Source: Mangrovihabitans endophyticus (lineage in GTDB: Bacteria; Actinomycetota; Actinomycetes; Mycobacteriales; Micromonosporaceae). Taken from it: a stretch of 64,000 nucleotides of DNA. The position numbers and the translations under genes were made by a program. The stretch spans positions 1 to 64,000 of the forward strand of contig NZ_BMMX01000008.1 in assembly GCF_014646155.1 (NCBI RefSeq), written 5' to 3'. Positions 14,372-22,774 of the stretch are shown here, piece by piece (the stretch's first letter is position 1; every line of letters starts with the position of its first letter). The notes beneath the pieces were generated by a model. It saw only the letters and a list, made by a program, of their open reading frames with translations. It was not told the origin of the DNA and ran no database searches.

Positions 14372-14899
14372 TCAGCTCTCCTCCCACGGCCAGCCGACCG
14401 CCACCGCCCCGCAAAACAGCCCGCCAGCGCAGAACCGGGCAGTAAAGAAATCCCGGTTCGGCTCCCGGACGGCCGGGTTGACGAAGCACGACGCCATCCC
14501 CGCCGCGGCCGCCGCGAGCATCAGATCCTGCGCCATCACCCCGGCGTCGAGGTACGGCATGAACCGCACCTCGTCCCCGGCCTTGTACGCGACCGGATCG
14601 GCCACCAGCAGCACCACCGCCGGCGCCCGGTGAATCCAGCCGACCCCACCGACCAGCAGCCCGCCCAGCAGCGCGGTCGCATCCCGCCCGCGGACCACAC
14701 GCGCGGCCACGCCACGGCGAGCGCACGACGACGGCGCCCGGGCGGCGGCGTCCAGCAGCGGCTCCAGGTCGCCGTCACCGACCGGACGGTCGGCGAAACG
14801 GCGACCCGAGTGCCGCTCGGCGAGGATCTGGGCCAGAACCGCCGCCTTGCGCCGCTGATGCGCCAGGTAGCGGCCCTGGTACTCGTCCTCGGCCGGCAC
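14372..14899 (-). CDS. Nitroreductase-family flavoprotein in the head operon
   Basis: The 175-residue product has the nitroreductase signature: an N-terminal RHSGRRFADRPVGDGDLEPL (residues about 29-48, FMN phosphate-binding arginines), AAARAPSSCARRG in place of the usual APS-x-N-x-Q, and the C-terminal half LDAGVMAQDLMLAAAAAG-MASCFVNP, as in FMN enzymes that reduce nitro, quinone or flavin substrates. The missing asparagine may alter FMN contacts. The GTG start is 6 bases after the capsid stop, and the stop abuts the Stealth gene, so both are late genes expressed with the capsid. No phage role is established. Confidence 0.75.
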   Translation of the reverse strand: MPAEDEYQGRYLAHQRRKAAVLAQILAERHSGRRFADRPVGDGDLEPLLDAAARAPSSCARRGVAARVVRGRDATALLGGLLVGGVGWIHRAPAVVLLVADPVAYKAGDEVRFMPYLDAGVMAQDLMLAAAAAGMASCFVNPAVREPNRDFFTARFCAGGLFCGAVAVGWPWEES

Positions 14900-14905
14900 C
14901 GCCGA

Positions 14906-15787
14906 TCAGCTCTCGGCGGTGTCCATGACCACGAACCGGGGCGTCTCGGCGCCCGATTCGCTGTCGACCACCGCGCTGGCCCCGGCGAACGTGGACACCA
15001 CGGTCGCGTCGGACAGCTTGCTGGTCTCGTACTGGAAGATCTGCCGCAGCCCCACCCCGTCGGCCTGGGTGACCGCGGTGCTCGTCGCACCGCGCGGCGC
15101 GACCGGCGTGACGTTCGCCCACGCGAAACCCGACCGGTGGTAGGCGACCGCCCGGCCCGCGGTCAGCGCCGTCGACTCCACGAACGTGAACCCGCGGTAC
15201 CGGCCGATCACCGCGTCCCGCAGCGCCGACGGCGACCCGGCCTTGTCAACCTCGGACAGGTTGTCCAAGGCCAGCACGAACGTGGCCACCTCCGGCGACA
15301 CCGCGATGAACCGGTCCGACATCGGCGCCTTCGCCCGGCCCAACTGCTCCCGCGCCTGCAGCACGATCGCCTCGATGTTGGAACCGGTCACGTCGATCGT
15401 CAGATCCGACGATAGACCGTTCATCACCGTCGCGAGCTGGTCCTCGGCGCCCTCGGCCACCGCCGCGACCTGCACCCGGGTGATCTGCCGCGCGAAGTCG
15501 TACAGCTCGTACGTCATCTCCTGATCGGAGATCAGCTTCGCGTGGTACAGGTGCTTCAGCACCACGTCGACCGGCACCTCGTCGACGTCGTCGTAGGTGA
15601 TCGTCGACCCCGCCGAAGCCTGCGTGCGGGCGGTGCCGGGCTGAGGCACCCGCACGGTGATCGTGTCACCGTTGGAGCCGGCGAAATCGGCCGACGGCAC
15701 CCGCGACACCGTCGCCGGGAGCACGATCATCCGGGTCAGCAACTCGACGGCGAGCGCCGAGATGCCCTGTGCGGTCAGGACAGCCAT
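14906..15787 (-). CDS. Major capsid protein, HK97 fold (P22-coat-like)
   Basis: The 293-residue product follows the scaffold gene and is the only candidate coat protein. It begins AVLTAQGISALAVELLTRMI; an N-arm is followed by the ITVRVPQP strand pair, DVVLKHLYHAKLISDQE, and a central domain with DRFIAVSPEVATFVL and YRGFTFVESTAL, as in P22-type/HK97-fold coat proteins of actinophages. No N-terminal protease-cleaved delta domain is apparent, consistent with a separate scaffold. Confidence 0.85.
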   Translation of the reverse strand: MAVLTAQGISALAVELLTRMIVLPATVSRVPSADFAGSNGDTITVRVPQPGTARTQASAGSTITYDDVDEVPVDVVLKHLYHAKLISDQEMTYELYDFARQITRVQVAAVAEGAEDQLATVMNGLSSDLTIDVTGSNIEAIVLQAREQLGRAKAPMSDRFIAVSPEVATFVLALDNLSEVDKAGSPSALRDAVIGRYRGFTFVESTALTAGRAVAYHRSGFAWANVTPVAPRGATSTAVTQADGVGLRQIFQYETSKLSDATVVSTFAGASAVVDSESGAETPRFVVMDTAES

Positions 15788-15834
15788 CGCTGTTCCTCAC
15801 TTTCCTTGGACGCAGCGGCCGTCCCGCTGCACGG

Positions 15835-16452
15835 TCAGAAACTCGATTTGAGGATCGACTCGGCCATCTCGGCCGGGGTCTTGTCACCGCTGGACGACGG
15901 CACCGACCCGGAGGTCAGCTGCTCCTTCGGCCGGCCCGACGGCGGCAGGCTGCGCCGGCCGTCACCGTCCCCACCGTCCTGGCCGGATCCCGGCGCACCG
16001 CCGGAACCCTGCTTGCCCTCGCCGTCCGCCGCGCCGTCGCCGCCCTGCTTGCCGCCGGCGTCGCCGGAACCCTGCTTGCCGCCGTCGCCCTTGCCGTCGC
16101 CGGCCGGCTTCCAGTCGGCGAGCAGCTCGTCGGCGTCAGCCTCCAACTCCTCACGGGTGGAGCCCTGCAGCCGCTTGGCCTGCTTGGCCGACAGCCCCTT
16201 GGCCGCGGCGACCGCGTTGCGCAGGTTCTGCGCCTCGGCCTTGGCCGCCCGATCCTCCAGACCCGACACCTTTTCCAGCAGCTTGTCCATCGCGGACTTG
16301 TTCTTGTCCGCCTCGGCCGCCTGCTGCTTCAGGTCGTCGTAGTCCGCGTACTTCTCCCGCTCCCGCCCGATGCGCTCCCGCACAATGCGGTCCACGTCAG
16401 CCTGCGTGAACGTCTTCTCACCAGCGCCGTCGTTGCCGTCGCCGTCCGCCAT
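15835..16452 (-). CDS. Capsid scaffolding protein
   Basis: The 205-residue product, from the ATG at 16452 with GGAGGG before it (the frame is open to 16500), shows FTQADVDRIVRERIGREREK near the N-terminus, a coiled coil to about residue 100, a low-complexity linker with repeated GKQGSG units, and a short C-terminus (AEMAESILKSSF) likely to bind the coat protein. That is the standard plan of scaffolds in this phage group. Confidence 0.85.
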   Translation of the reverse strand: MADGDGNDGAGEKTFTQADVDRIVRERIGREREKYADYDDLKQQAAEADKNKSAMDKLLEKVSGLEDRAAKAEAQNLRNAVAAAKGLSAKQAKRLQGSTREELEADADELLADWKPAGDGKGDGGKQGSGDAGGKQGGDGAADGEGKQGSGGAPGSGQDGGDGDGRRSLPPSGRPKEQLTSGSVPSSSGDKTPAEMAESILKSSF

Positions 16453-16501
16453 GCCCCGGATCCCTCCGTCAACCGGCCCCCGGTCAGGGGCCGTCATCAC
16501 T

Positions 16502-17284
16502 TCACCCCGCGCCCTCCGGCGCGGTCGTCGACGCGCCGCTCAGATAGCGGCGGTAGTTGTTCAGCGCATCGTTGTCCGTACCGCTCGACCCGGCCCCGGA
16601 CGCGCGCGCCACCTGCTGCGCCGTGTCGTACTCGCGGCGCCACTGCTGCGCCTGCTGGGTCAACCCGCGCGCATAGCCCGGCTCCGGTGTGCACGCGCAC
16701 GAATCGTGCGTCTCGAAGTCGGCCAGCTTCCGCGACGCGTACACCGGGCCGCGGCTGGCCAGCATCCGGCAGAACGCGCACGGATCACCCGAGGTCACCC
16801 GCGACCAGCCGAGCGCCCGAGGATCCTCGTCCACCGCCGAGATCAAGGTCTGCCGGCCGCCGGCGAGCACCAGCTTGCTCACCGCACCGGCCACCCGCAC
16901 CAGGCCACGGTCGTGAGCAACCGCCACCGAGACACCAGCACGGCGGGCGGTGATGATGCCCTTGAGAGCGGCCCCCCGGACCTGCCCCGCCACATACGCG
17001 CGTTCCAAGCGGGGCGCTGCCCGCACCGCCGGCGCGGCCCCGGCCACCCGCTCGGCCTGCCGGAACAGCCCGAAATAGGCGCTGGCCGCCGCCCCCGACT
17101 CGTCGTAGCCCTGGTCGACCAGGATCAGCGCCGCGCGCACGAACACGTCGATCGTGCCGGACAGATCCGTCGGGTCGACCATCTTCCACAGAGTGAACAG
17201 CTCCCGCAGCGACCCCGCCCGCACCGCCAGCTGCTGCGCCCGGTGTGCCGCGGTCAGCGCCGCGCCCTGCCCGGTCCGCGCCAC
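16502..17284 (-). CDS. MuF-like minor head protein
   Basis: The 260-residue product follows the portal gene. It has a helical N-terminal half and the MuF/VG15 zinc-type motif near residues 166-200: DPCAFCRMLASRG, then THDSCACTPEP. These proteins sit inside the head next to the portal and may be ejected with DNA. It has no toxin domain fused to its C-terminus, which here is a short S/A/G-rich tail. Confidence 0.85.
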   Translation of the reverse strand: MARTGQGAALTAAHRAQQLAVRAGSLRELFTLWKMVDPTDLSGTIDVFVRAALILVDQGYDESGAAASAYFGLFRQAERVAGAAPAVRAAPRLERAYVAGQVRGAALKGIITARRAGVSVAVAHDRGLVRVAGAVSKLVLAGGRQTLISAVDEDPRALGWSRVTSGDPCAFCRMLASRGPVYASRKLADFETHDSCACTPEPGYARGLTQQAQQWRREYDTAQQVARASGAGSSGTDNDALNNYRRYLSGASTTAPEGAG

Positions 17285-17288
17285 CGGG

Positions 17289-18695
17289 CTACCCGCCGGC
17301 GCCCGCGGGCAGGATCAGCCCGGACCGGGTGGTCGTCTCGCCGCCGCCGGCCTGCCGGTCCAGCATCGCGGTCAGCTGCCCGATCGCGTCGCCGGACTCG
17401 GCCGCCTTGCGCCACCGCTGCAGATCCTGGCGGGTCGCGCCGGGCACCCGGTCCCACAGCTCCTGCGGCGGGATCTGCAGCATCTGCGCCAGCTTGCCCA
17501 GCCCGTCGACGACCGCGCCGAACGCCCGCGCGCTCGTGTCACGCCACACCACCTCGGCGTCCTCAGGCATCTCGACGCCCATGTAGCCGGCTGCCAGGCC
17601 GAGCGTCTGCTCGTGCGACTCGCCGTGACCGGTCTTCCGCTCGTCGATCTTGCGGTCCCGGCCGATCTCCGCCGCCGCCAAGGCCTCGGCCGAGAGATTC
17701 ACCAGCTCACCGACCAGCTCATGCACCGGGGTTTGGCTGAGGGTGGCCGCGTACTTCAGCATCGCCTCACGCGAGTCGAGATAGCCGCGCAGATCGGTCT
17801 GGGAGAACTCACCCAGCCGCACATCGTCGGGTTGCTCGTCGAACGTCCACAGCTGCGACGCCGCCGACTTCATCCGCTCACTGGCCCCGGCCGTCCAGCC
17901 GACGATCCACCGCTGCCGAAACGCGCTGTACCACTCCGCAGCTTTCAGCCCGAACGACGACAAGTTGATCTGGTCCTGCAACGGCATCAGCGGCGCCACC
18001 TGGCCGGCCGCCACCCGCGACACCTGCAGCCCGTACCCGCCGCCCAAGGCCTCCGGCTCGACGTCGTCGTCCAGGTCCAGGTCCTCGGCGTCGCGGTAGC
18101 GCACCACCGGGGTCACACCCCGGCCGTGCGCGGTCACGCTCCTGGCCACGAGGCGGTCGCCGGCGCGATCCACCTGATAGACCGCCTCGGCGTCGTACAG
18201 CCGCCACCCACCGGTCCTCGGCCGCTTTTCCACCGCCCACACCGGCCAGTCCGGATCGTCGCCGTACACCGCGATCATCAACCGCGGCGACACCGGCCGG
18301 ATCACCGGCAGGGGAGCGCCCGGCGTCACCACGTTGTACGCCGTCCCGTACGCCGTCGCCGCCCGGTGCAGCCCGGTCTGCTGCCGGTCCATCCGATTGG
18401 CCTGCCACGCCCGCCACACCTGCGGCGTCACATCCTCGCCGCCGGCGCCGACCGCGCGCAGCGAGTCCACGAATAACCCTTGCGTGATCGACTCCACCAC
18501 GATCGAGATCACGTTCACCCGGGCGATCCTGGCCATCTCCTTGACCTCGCGCGGCGCATCCTGCGGGATGATCGCCGGGAGCGCCTGCCGGCCCAGCCAG
18601 TACCGCCGCAACACGTCCAGCTCGGCGCGCTCGGACTCGTGCTGGCGGCGCAGCTCCTTCACCTGGTCGATCACCTGGTCAGGTGTGAGGACCAT
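17289..18695 (-). CDS. Portal protein
   Basis: The 468-residue product forms the dodecameric DNA channel. The start at 18695 overlaps the terminase stop by one base. Portal features include the N-terminal DVLRRYWLGRQALP, a VNVISIVVESITQ helix, the QDQINLSSF segment near residue 255, and TPVHELVGELVNLSAEAL near 345. The C-terminal part is helical. It lies between large terminase and MuF as usual. Confidence 0.9.
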   Translation of the reverse strand: MVLTPDQVIDQVKELRRQHESERAELDVLRRYWLGRQALPAIIPQDAPREVKEMARIARVNVISIVVESITQGLFVDSLRAVGAGGEDVTPQVWRAWQANRMDRQQTGLHRAATAYGTAYNVVTPGAPLPVIRPVSPRLMIAVYGDDPDWPVWAVEKRPRTGGWRLYDAEAVYQVDRAGDRLVARSVTAHGRGVTPVVRYRDAEDLDLDDDVEPEALGGGYGLQVSRVAAGQVAPLMPLQDQINLSSFGLKAAEWYSAFRQRWIVGWTAGASERMKSAASQLWTFDEQPDDVRLGEFSQTDLRGYLDSREAMLKYAATLSQTPVHELVGELVNLSAEALAAAEIGRDRKIDERKTGHGESHEQTLGLAAGYMGVEMPEDAEVVWRDTSARAFGAVVDGLGKLAQMLQIPPQELWDRVPGATRQDLQRWRKAAESGDAIGQLTAMLDRQAGGGETTTRSGLILPAGAGG

Positions 18696-20449
18696 CAGAA
18701 ACTCGCCTTCCCGCTGCGTTGCCGCACCTTGCCGGAGTTCAGCGCCAGCCGCCGGCCCATCCGCGCACCCACCATGCACACCGCCAAGTCGACGTGCTTG
18801 TCCGAGTCACGGGTGACCTTGCCGAGGCTCACACCCCACGGATTCGTCCGCCGCTTCGCCTGATGCACATGCGTGCGCAACCGGGTATCGCCGTCCCACG
18901 ACAACGCGCCGTGCTCGTCGATGTCCGCGGCGGTCTGCATCGCCGCCTGCGTGAACCGCTGGTTGCGCTGAATACCGCCCGGCGTGCGGATGCGCATGTC
19001 GAACAGCACCGCGGAGCCAACCTTCGCCCCGCCAGTCGCCCACACCTTCAACCGCCGGTGGAAATCGCGGTGCCACGCGTCGGCCATCGGCATCCAGTAC
19101 AGCGCCTCGGACTCGTCGTCACGCGCCGGCGACGGATCCACCCCGAACCACTCCACCCGGAACCGGTCGAACGCCCACCGCACCGCCCCGTCCACCTCTT
19201 CCCGCGGCGCCAGCCAGCCTTCGCCCGCGTTCCCCCGCGGCCGCTGCCAGCAGCCCAGCGTGAACACGTGCCCGTCCGACAGCCGGCACCCGACCAGGCC
19301 GGTCGCGTCACCGGACTTGGAGCAGTCCAGGAACATCGCGATCTGGCTGTTGTCCGCCACCACGACGTCCGCGCGGGCCAGCGCGTCGAACTTCCGCGGC
19401 TCCACCCACGCGTCCTCCGCGGCCGCCAGCCCATTGAGGTAGTAGCGGATCGAGTCCGCCACCGGGGTCTCCGGGTCCAGAACCTCACCATCGAGGCGCT
19501 CTAGGTCCGCCCACGGCGCATCCGCGTACGCGGCCTCGAGGCCGGCGCGCCGCGAGGCGTCGTCGAACAGGTCGGTGTCCGGCGGCGCCTCGATCGAGTC
19601 GTACAGGATGTCGCGCCGCTTGGCCTGCCCCGCCACCTGCGCCTGCCACGCCGTGTAGGTGCGCTCGGCCACCGAATCGCCGCCCTGGGCGTGCGCGTTC
19701 GTGCCGTCCAGCACCCTGGCCTGCAGCTCTGCCGGAGACTTACCGACGTTGCGGCGGACCACCCGCGCCACCCGGTGTCCGCCCGAGGACTCGGTCATGT
19801 GGTGCGTCTCGTTCAGGAACACGAACGTCGCCGGGTCGCCCTCGGCGCTGCTCTCCGACGCGGTCAGCACCTCGGTGCGGCCACCCGACCCGCGGATGAT
19901 GGTGCGGGTCTCGCCGCAATCCAAGTCGTAGTACGAGCGGGCGTCCTTGGAGAACATGGCGTTCGCCACGCGCAGCACGTCCTTGGACTGAGCCTCGCTA
20001 TTGCTGGCGATCTGCACCAGCGGCATACCGTGCGGCTCGCCCGTCCAGCCGCCGCGGCCGTCCGGGACGAGCTGCGTCGGCCCGACGAGCTCGGCATTGC
20101 AGATCGACCCGCCGAACGGGTCCTTCCCGGTGCCTTTCGCGCCTCTTTTGGCACCGCGCCGGTAGACGAACCGGCCGGTCGCCGGGTCGAACGCGTACCA
20201 GAGGATTAGGAACCGCTTCTGACCCGGCGTGTACTGCCACTGACCGCCGCTCTGGTAGTTGATCAGGCCCGGCCCGTCGCCGCGGCCCTCAGCCCAGTCG
20301 ATGACCAGCGGCCCGAGCGAATTCCGGATCAGCCGGTCCTTGGCATCCTGGTCCTGCGGCCACGGCAGGCTCACCCACGCGCGGGTGCCGTACCACGGGT
20401 CTTCCCGGTAGCCGGCGGGGCGTTCCTCAGAGGTCGCGGTAGTCGTCAA
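18695..20449 (-). CDS. Terminase large subunit
   Basis: The 584-residue product packages DNA into the head. The ATPase domain shows a Walker A-like RGAKRGAKGTGKDP (about residues 97-110) and the Walker B/catalytic FVFLNETHH (about 206-214). The nuclease domain shows IAMFLDCSKSGDATGLVG (about 366-383) with its metal-binding aspartate and a C-terminal DSDKHVDLAVCMVGA. It overlaps the small subunit gene by 23 bases. Confidence 0.93.
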   Translation of the reverse strand: MTTTATSEERPAGYREDPWYGTRAWVSLPWPQDQDAKDRLIRNSLGPLVIDWAEGRGDGPGLINYQSGGQWQYTPGQKRFLILWYAFDPATGRFVYRRGAKRGAKGTGKDPFGGSICNAELVGPTQLVPDGRGGWTGEPHGMPLVQIASNSEAQSKDVLRVANAMFSKDARSYYDLDCGETRTIIRGSGGRTEVLTASESSAEGDPATFVFLNETHHMTESSGGHRVARVVRRNVGKSPAELQARVLDGTNAHAQGGDSVAERTYTAWQAQVAGQAKRRDILYDSIEAPPDTDLFDDASRRAGLEAAYADAPWADLERLDGEVLDPETPVADSIRYYLNGLAAAEDAWVEPRKFDALARADVVVADNSQIAMFLDCSKSGDATGLVGCRLSDGHVFTLGCWQRPRGNAGEGWLAPREEVDGAVRWAFDRFRVEWFGVDPSPARDDESEALYWMPMADAWHRDFHRRLKVWATGGAKVGSAVLFDMRIRTPGGIQRNQRFTQAAMQTAADIDEHGALSWDGDTRLRTHVHQAKRRTNPWGVSLGKVTRDSDKHVDLAVCMVGARMGRRLALNSGKVRQRSGKASF

Positions 20450-20879
20450 GGCGGGTCACCTCGGCCGGCAACTGCTCCTCGTCGTCCGGCCTCGGGTCGA
20501 CGTAGCGGATCCGCAAATCGCGGCGAGCATCGGCGGTCGTGCCGAGCAGCTTCTCGCGCTGCCGCAACTCGGTGCCGTTGGCACCCTTCCACGCCTCGAT
20601 GAACCGGGCGTGGATCTCCGCCACGTCGAACGCGAACTGCCACTCCGACTCGGTCCACAGCTTCGCGTGGGGCATCCGCCGCACCGTCTTCCACCACTGC
20701 TGGGTGCGTTCCGGCCAGCCGAGCATTTCAACGCCGTCGTTTCGTACAGCGGCACGCTCCGGCAGGTCCGGCCCGTTCCCGAACGGAACGTTGTCGACGT
20801 CGGTCCATTCATGGGTCGCCGGATTACGGTGCCGGACCTGCGAACGATCCTCTTTGGGCTTACGGCCAGTAACCGGCAC
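20427..20879 (-). CDS. Terminase small subunit
   Basis: The 150-residue product precedes the large subunit and begins with a basic segment (TGRKPKEDRSQVRHRN) followed by WPERTQQWWKTVRRMPHAKLW and a long helix with DVAEIHARFIEAW, the pattern of actinophage small terminases. It would recognise the packaging site, which is expected nearby. Confidence 0.8.
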   Translation of the reverse strand: MPVTGRKPKEDRSQVRHRNPATHEWTDVDNVPFGNGPDLPERAAVRNDGVEMLGWPERTQQWWKTVRRMPHAKLWTESEWQFAFDVAEIHARFIEAWKGANGTELRQREKLLGTTADARRDLRIRYVDPRPDDEEQLPAEVTRLDDYRDL

Positions 20880-20994
20880 TCTCAGTCACCCCCAGACCCG
20901 ATCCAAGATTCATACTGGCTGGCAGACGCTAACCCCCGCCGCTCAGGAGACCCCTGGGGGAGGGGGCACCCCCCACCCGCTTGACTACTCTGCG
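20880..20994. other. Gap between HNH and small terminase genes; possible cos/pac region
   Basis: No gene fits here. The DNA holds a G/C-run stretch near 20930-20980 (runs of five or more G or C on both strands). In HK97-type phages the packaging site lies beside the HNH and small terminase genes, so this gap and 21304-21376 are the places to look. No cohesive-end sequence can be recognised by eye. Confidence 0.3.
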
Positions 20995-21303
20995 TTACTG
21001 AATTCCTGGGTGTCTGCCGTCCCGCGGACGCAGCCGCTTCGGCCGACGTTCATTCGCCGCGCTCGCTCCCTGCTGTCCCGTGCGGTGCGCGTGACAGCGG
21101 GCGCACACGCCCCGCAGATTCGCGTCGCTGTGATCGTCGGGCCCGAGGTCACCGTGGTCGACCTCCACCGACCGCGCCCCCCAGCAGTGCGTGCGCAACC
21201 TGCACCGCGGATCGCGGGCCAGGATCCGCGGCCGCACCTCACTGGCCCAGTCCGGAGGCAGGGGAACCGTGCGCCAGGGGGTGTGCTTGCGGGCAGGGGG
21301 CAT
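20995..21303 (-). CDS. HNH endonuclease beside terminase
   Basis: The 102-residue product has a compact HNH fold: RPRILARDPRCRLRTHC, then SVEVDHGDLGPDDHSDANL with the catalytic DH, then RGVCARCHAHRT, giving two zinc-binding cysteine pairs. Such HNH proteins beside terminase stimulate cos cleavage and packaging in HK97-like phages. It heads the late operon and diverges from the lipoprotein gene. Confidence 0.85.
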   Translation of the reverse strand: MPPARKHTPWRTVPLPPDWASEVRPRILARDPRCRLRTHCWGARSVEVDHGDLGPDDHSDANLRGVCARCHAHRTGQQGASAANERRPKRLRPRDGRHPGIQ

Positions 21304-21376
21304 GTCCGATCATCCCCCCGGGGATTGTCCGTGCGGGCGGTCCCGATCATGCGCAGTGGGCAGCCACTGTGTGCGG

Positions 21377-21745
21377 ATGCGTCCACTACCACTGATGATC
21401 ACCGCTGGAGTCGCCGTCGCATGCCTGGCCGCATGCGGATCCGAGACACCAGCCGCCGCTGACACCGAGACGAGCACCGCGCCGGCGACGGCCACCGACG
21501 AGATCGAGCCGGCCGCCGCCGAGGCCTACCTCGCCGGGCTGCGACAGATCGACCCAGGACTGGCCGGCAACGAGTCCCGCGCCGTGCGCCGCGCCGAGGA
21601 GACCTGCGCGGACATCGCCGCGGGAGAGTTCACCGGCGACAAGCTGGCCGAGCGGGTGGCCGAACGCCTGTCCGGCGGCTCGGCCACGATCAACGCCAGC
21701 CAGGCGAAGCAGGCAATCGACCTGATGGAAACCTACGTCTGCTGA
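21377..21745 (+). CDS. DUF732-like lipoprotein carried by the prophage
   Basis: The 122-residue product has a lipoprotein signal peptide: MRPLPLMITAGVAVACL then the lipobox LAAC (Cys at about residue 20), a threonine/alanine-rich linker, and a C-terminal domain (AYLAGLRQIDPGLAGNESRA, EETCADIAAG, then DLMETYVC) resembling the two-cysteine DUF732 domain of mycobacterial and actinobacterial secreted proteins. A GTG 6 bases upstream is an alternative start. It is monocistronic, on the strand opposite to all phage neighbours and followed by its own terminator, as expected of a gene expressed in lysogens. It could alter the lysogen's surface; function unknown. Confidence 0.75.
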   Translation: MRPLPLMITAGVAVACLAACGSETPAAADTETSTAPATATDEIEPAAAEAYLAGLRQIDPGLAGNESRAVRRAEETCADIAAGEFTGDKLAERVAERLSGGSATINASQAKQAIDLMETYVC

Positions 21746-21771
21746 CCCGCACTGCCCTCTGCGGATACGAC

Positions 21772-21796
21772 GAAGCCCCGCCACAGGCGGGGCTTC
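21772..21796 (+). terminator. Terminator of the lipoprotein gene
   Basis: An 11-bp perfect stem (arms 21772-21782 and 21786-21796; GAAGCCCCGCC on the left) with a 3-nt loop lies 26 bases after the stop. The symmetric GAAG/CTTC ends suit termination from both sides, including the leftward early operon ending at 21884. Confidence 0.75.
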
Positions 21797-21883
21797 TCGC
21801 TGTTTCCGGGCAGGGTCGGTCTGTCCCCAACGGCCGAAACAGTACCGTCCGTGACCGATAACGGCAACCTCTGTCGCTGCCCG

Positions 21884-22774
21884 TCACGCCGCCTGGCCGC
21901 GGCGCGGCGTCCGCGCCAAACGGTCGCGGATGTCGCCGAACCGAAAGGTGGCAACCGAATCGGGGTCATCGGCCGTGTCCGCTTCGACGGCGACACCCCG
22001 CCCCTGCAGGATTCCGGCGCGCACCCATCGGCTGATGAGTGCCCGAATTTGATCCTGGTTGCGGTCGCCGTCGAGGTACTGCGCAAGCCGGGCCGCCTCG
22101 CCCGCGGTGACCAGCCGCTCGTCCAGCGCGGCCCGCAGAATGTCCCGGGACCGGTCGACGTGCCAGGTGGCCCCGCACGGATTCGGGCACCGGACCACCT
22201 CGCGGCCGGCGACGGCGTACAGCACGCGGCCGCAATCGCACATCCCCACGAGGTCCCGTTCCGCGGGCCGGTCGACCATCTGGGCCAGCCGCCGGCACGC
22301 CATCTGCAACTCGTCGAACGCGCGGGCAGCGTCCGGCTGCCTCCGCAGCCACTCGGTCTGATGGGCGAGCCATGCCGCGGCGAGGGCCAACGGCGACGGG
22401 GGCACGCGCCAGCGGATGTCGTCGCAGCTGTCGTGACCGCAGCGCACCCCCACCCGGCACGCCGCACCCTCCGACGCCTTCCACGTCGGACGGCGCCGCG
22501 TCGCGACCATCACCCGGCCCGCATGCCGGCGGACCGTGCGGTCGACGGCGGCGTACTCGGCCGACGCAGTCAGATCGACCGGCAGCGCACCGCCGTCAAT
22601 CGCTGCCGCCGCCCCGCCGCGCCGGTACCGAGTCTGGCGAGCCAGCACCGCCACCGCATCCGTGGCGTGCCCCGCCGCGGTGGTGAGCGCGGCCGCCAAT
22701 CCCCTTCCTTCCGTCGCACACAGCACAGCGCCGTCGGAGATCGGGCGGTCGCACCGAGGGCATCGGTTCGTCAT
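21884..22774 (-). CDS. Zinc-ribbon protein of the early operon
   Basis: The 296-residue product starts at the ATG at 22774 with a GGAGGAACG site, overlapping the upstream HNH gene by 4 bases. It has an N-terminal zinc ribbon (CPRCDRPISDGAVLC, residues 4-18), a helical middle, a second cysteine cluster (MCDCGRVLYAV, then VVRCPNPCGATW, about 178-205) and a C-terminal winged-helix-like segment (TAGEAARLAQYL, then QIRALISRWVRAG). It is probably a DNA-binding protein of phage replication or regulation; no named family is recognised. It is the last gene of the operon. Confidence 0.6.
   Translation of the reverse strand: MTNRCPRCDRPISDGAVLCATEGRGLAAALTTAAGHATDAVAVLARQTRYRRGGAAAAIDGGALPVDLTASAEYAAVDRTVRRHAGRVMVATRRRPTWKASEGAACRVGVRCGHDSCDDIRWRVPPSPLALAAAWLAHQTEWLRRQPDAARAFDELQMACRRLAQMVDRPAERDLVGMCDCGRVLYAVAGREVVRCPNPCGATWHVDRSRDILRAALDERLVTAGEAARLAQYLDGDRNQDQIRALISRWVRAGILQGRGVAVEADTADDPDSVATFRFGDIRDRLARTPRRGQAA

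Noticed and set aside
14372..15787. Encapsulin-like nanocompartment (HK97-fold shell plus flavoenzyme cargo)
   Set aside because: Terminase, portal, scaffold, connectors and a full tail are present, so the shell is a virus capsid; no cargo-loading peptide is visible on the nitroreductase-like protein.
21304..21376. cos site at the near-palindromic C/G run around 21313-21325
   Set aside because: The symmetry is imperfect and the position is only generally suitable; without virion end sequencing it cannot be called.
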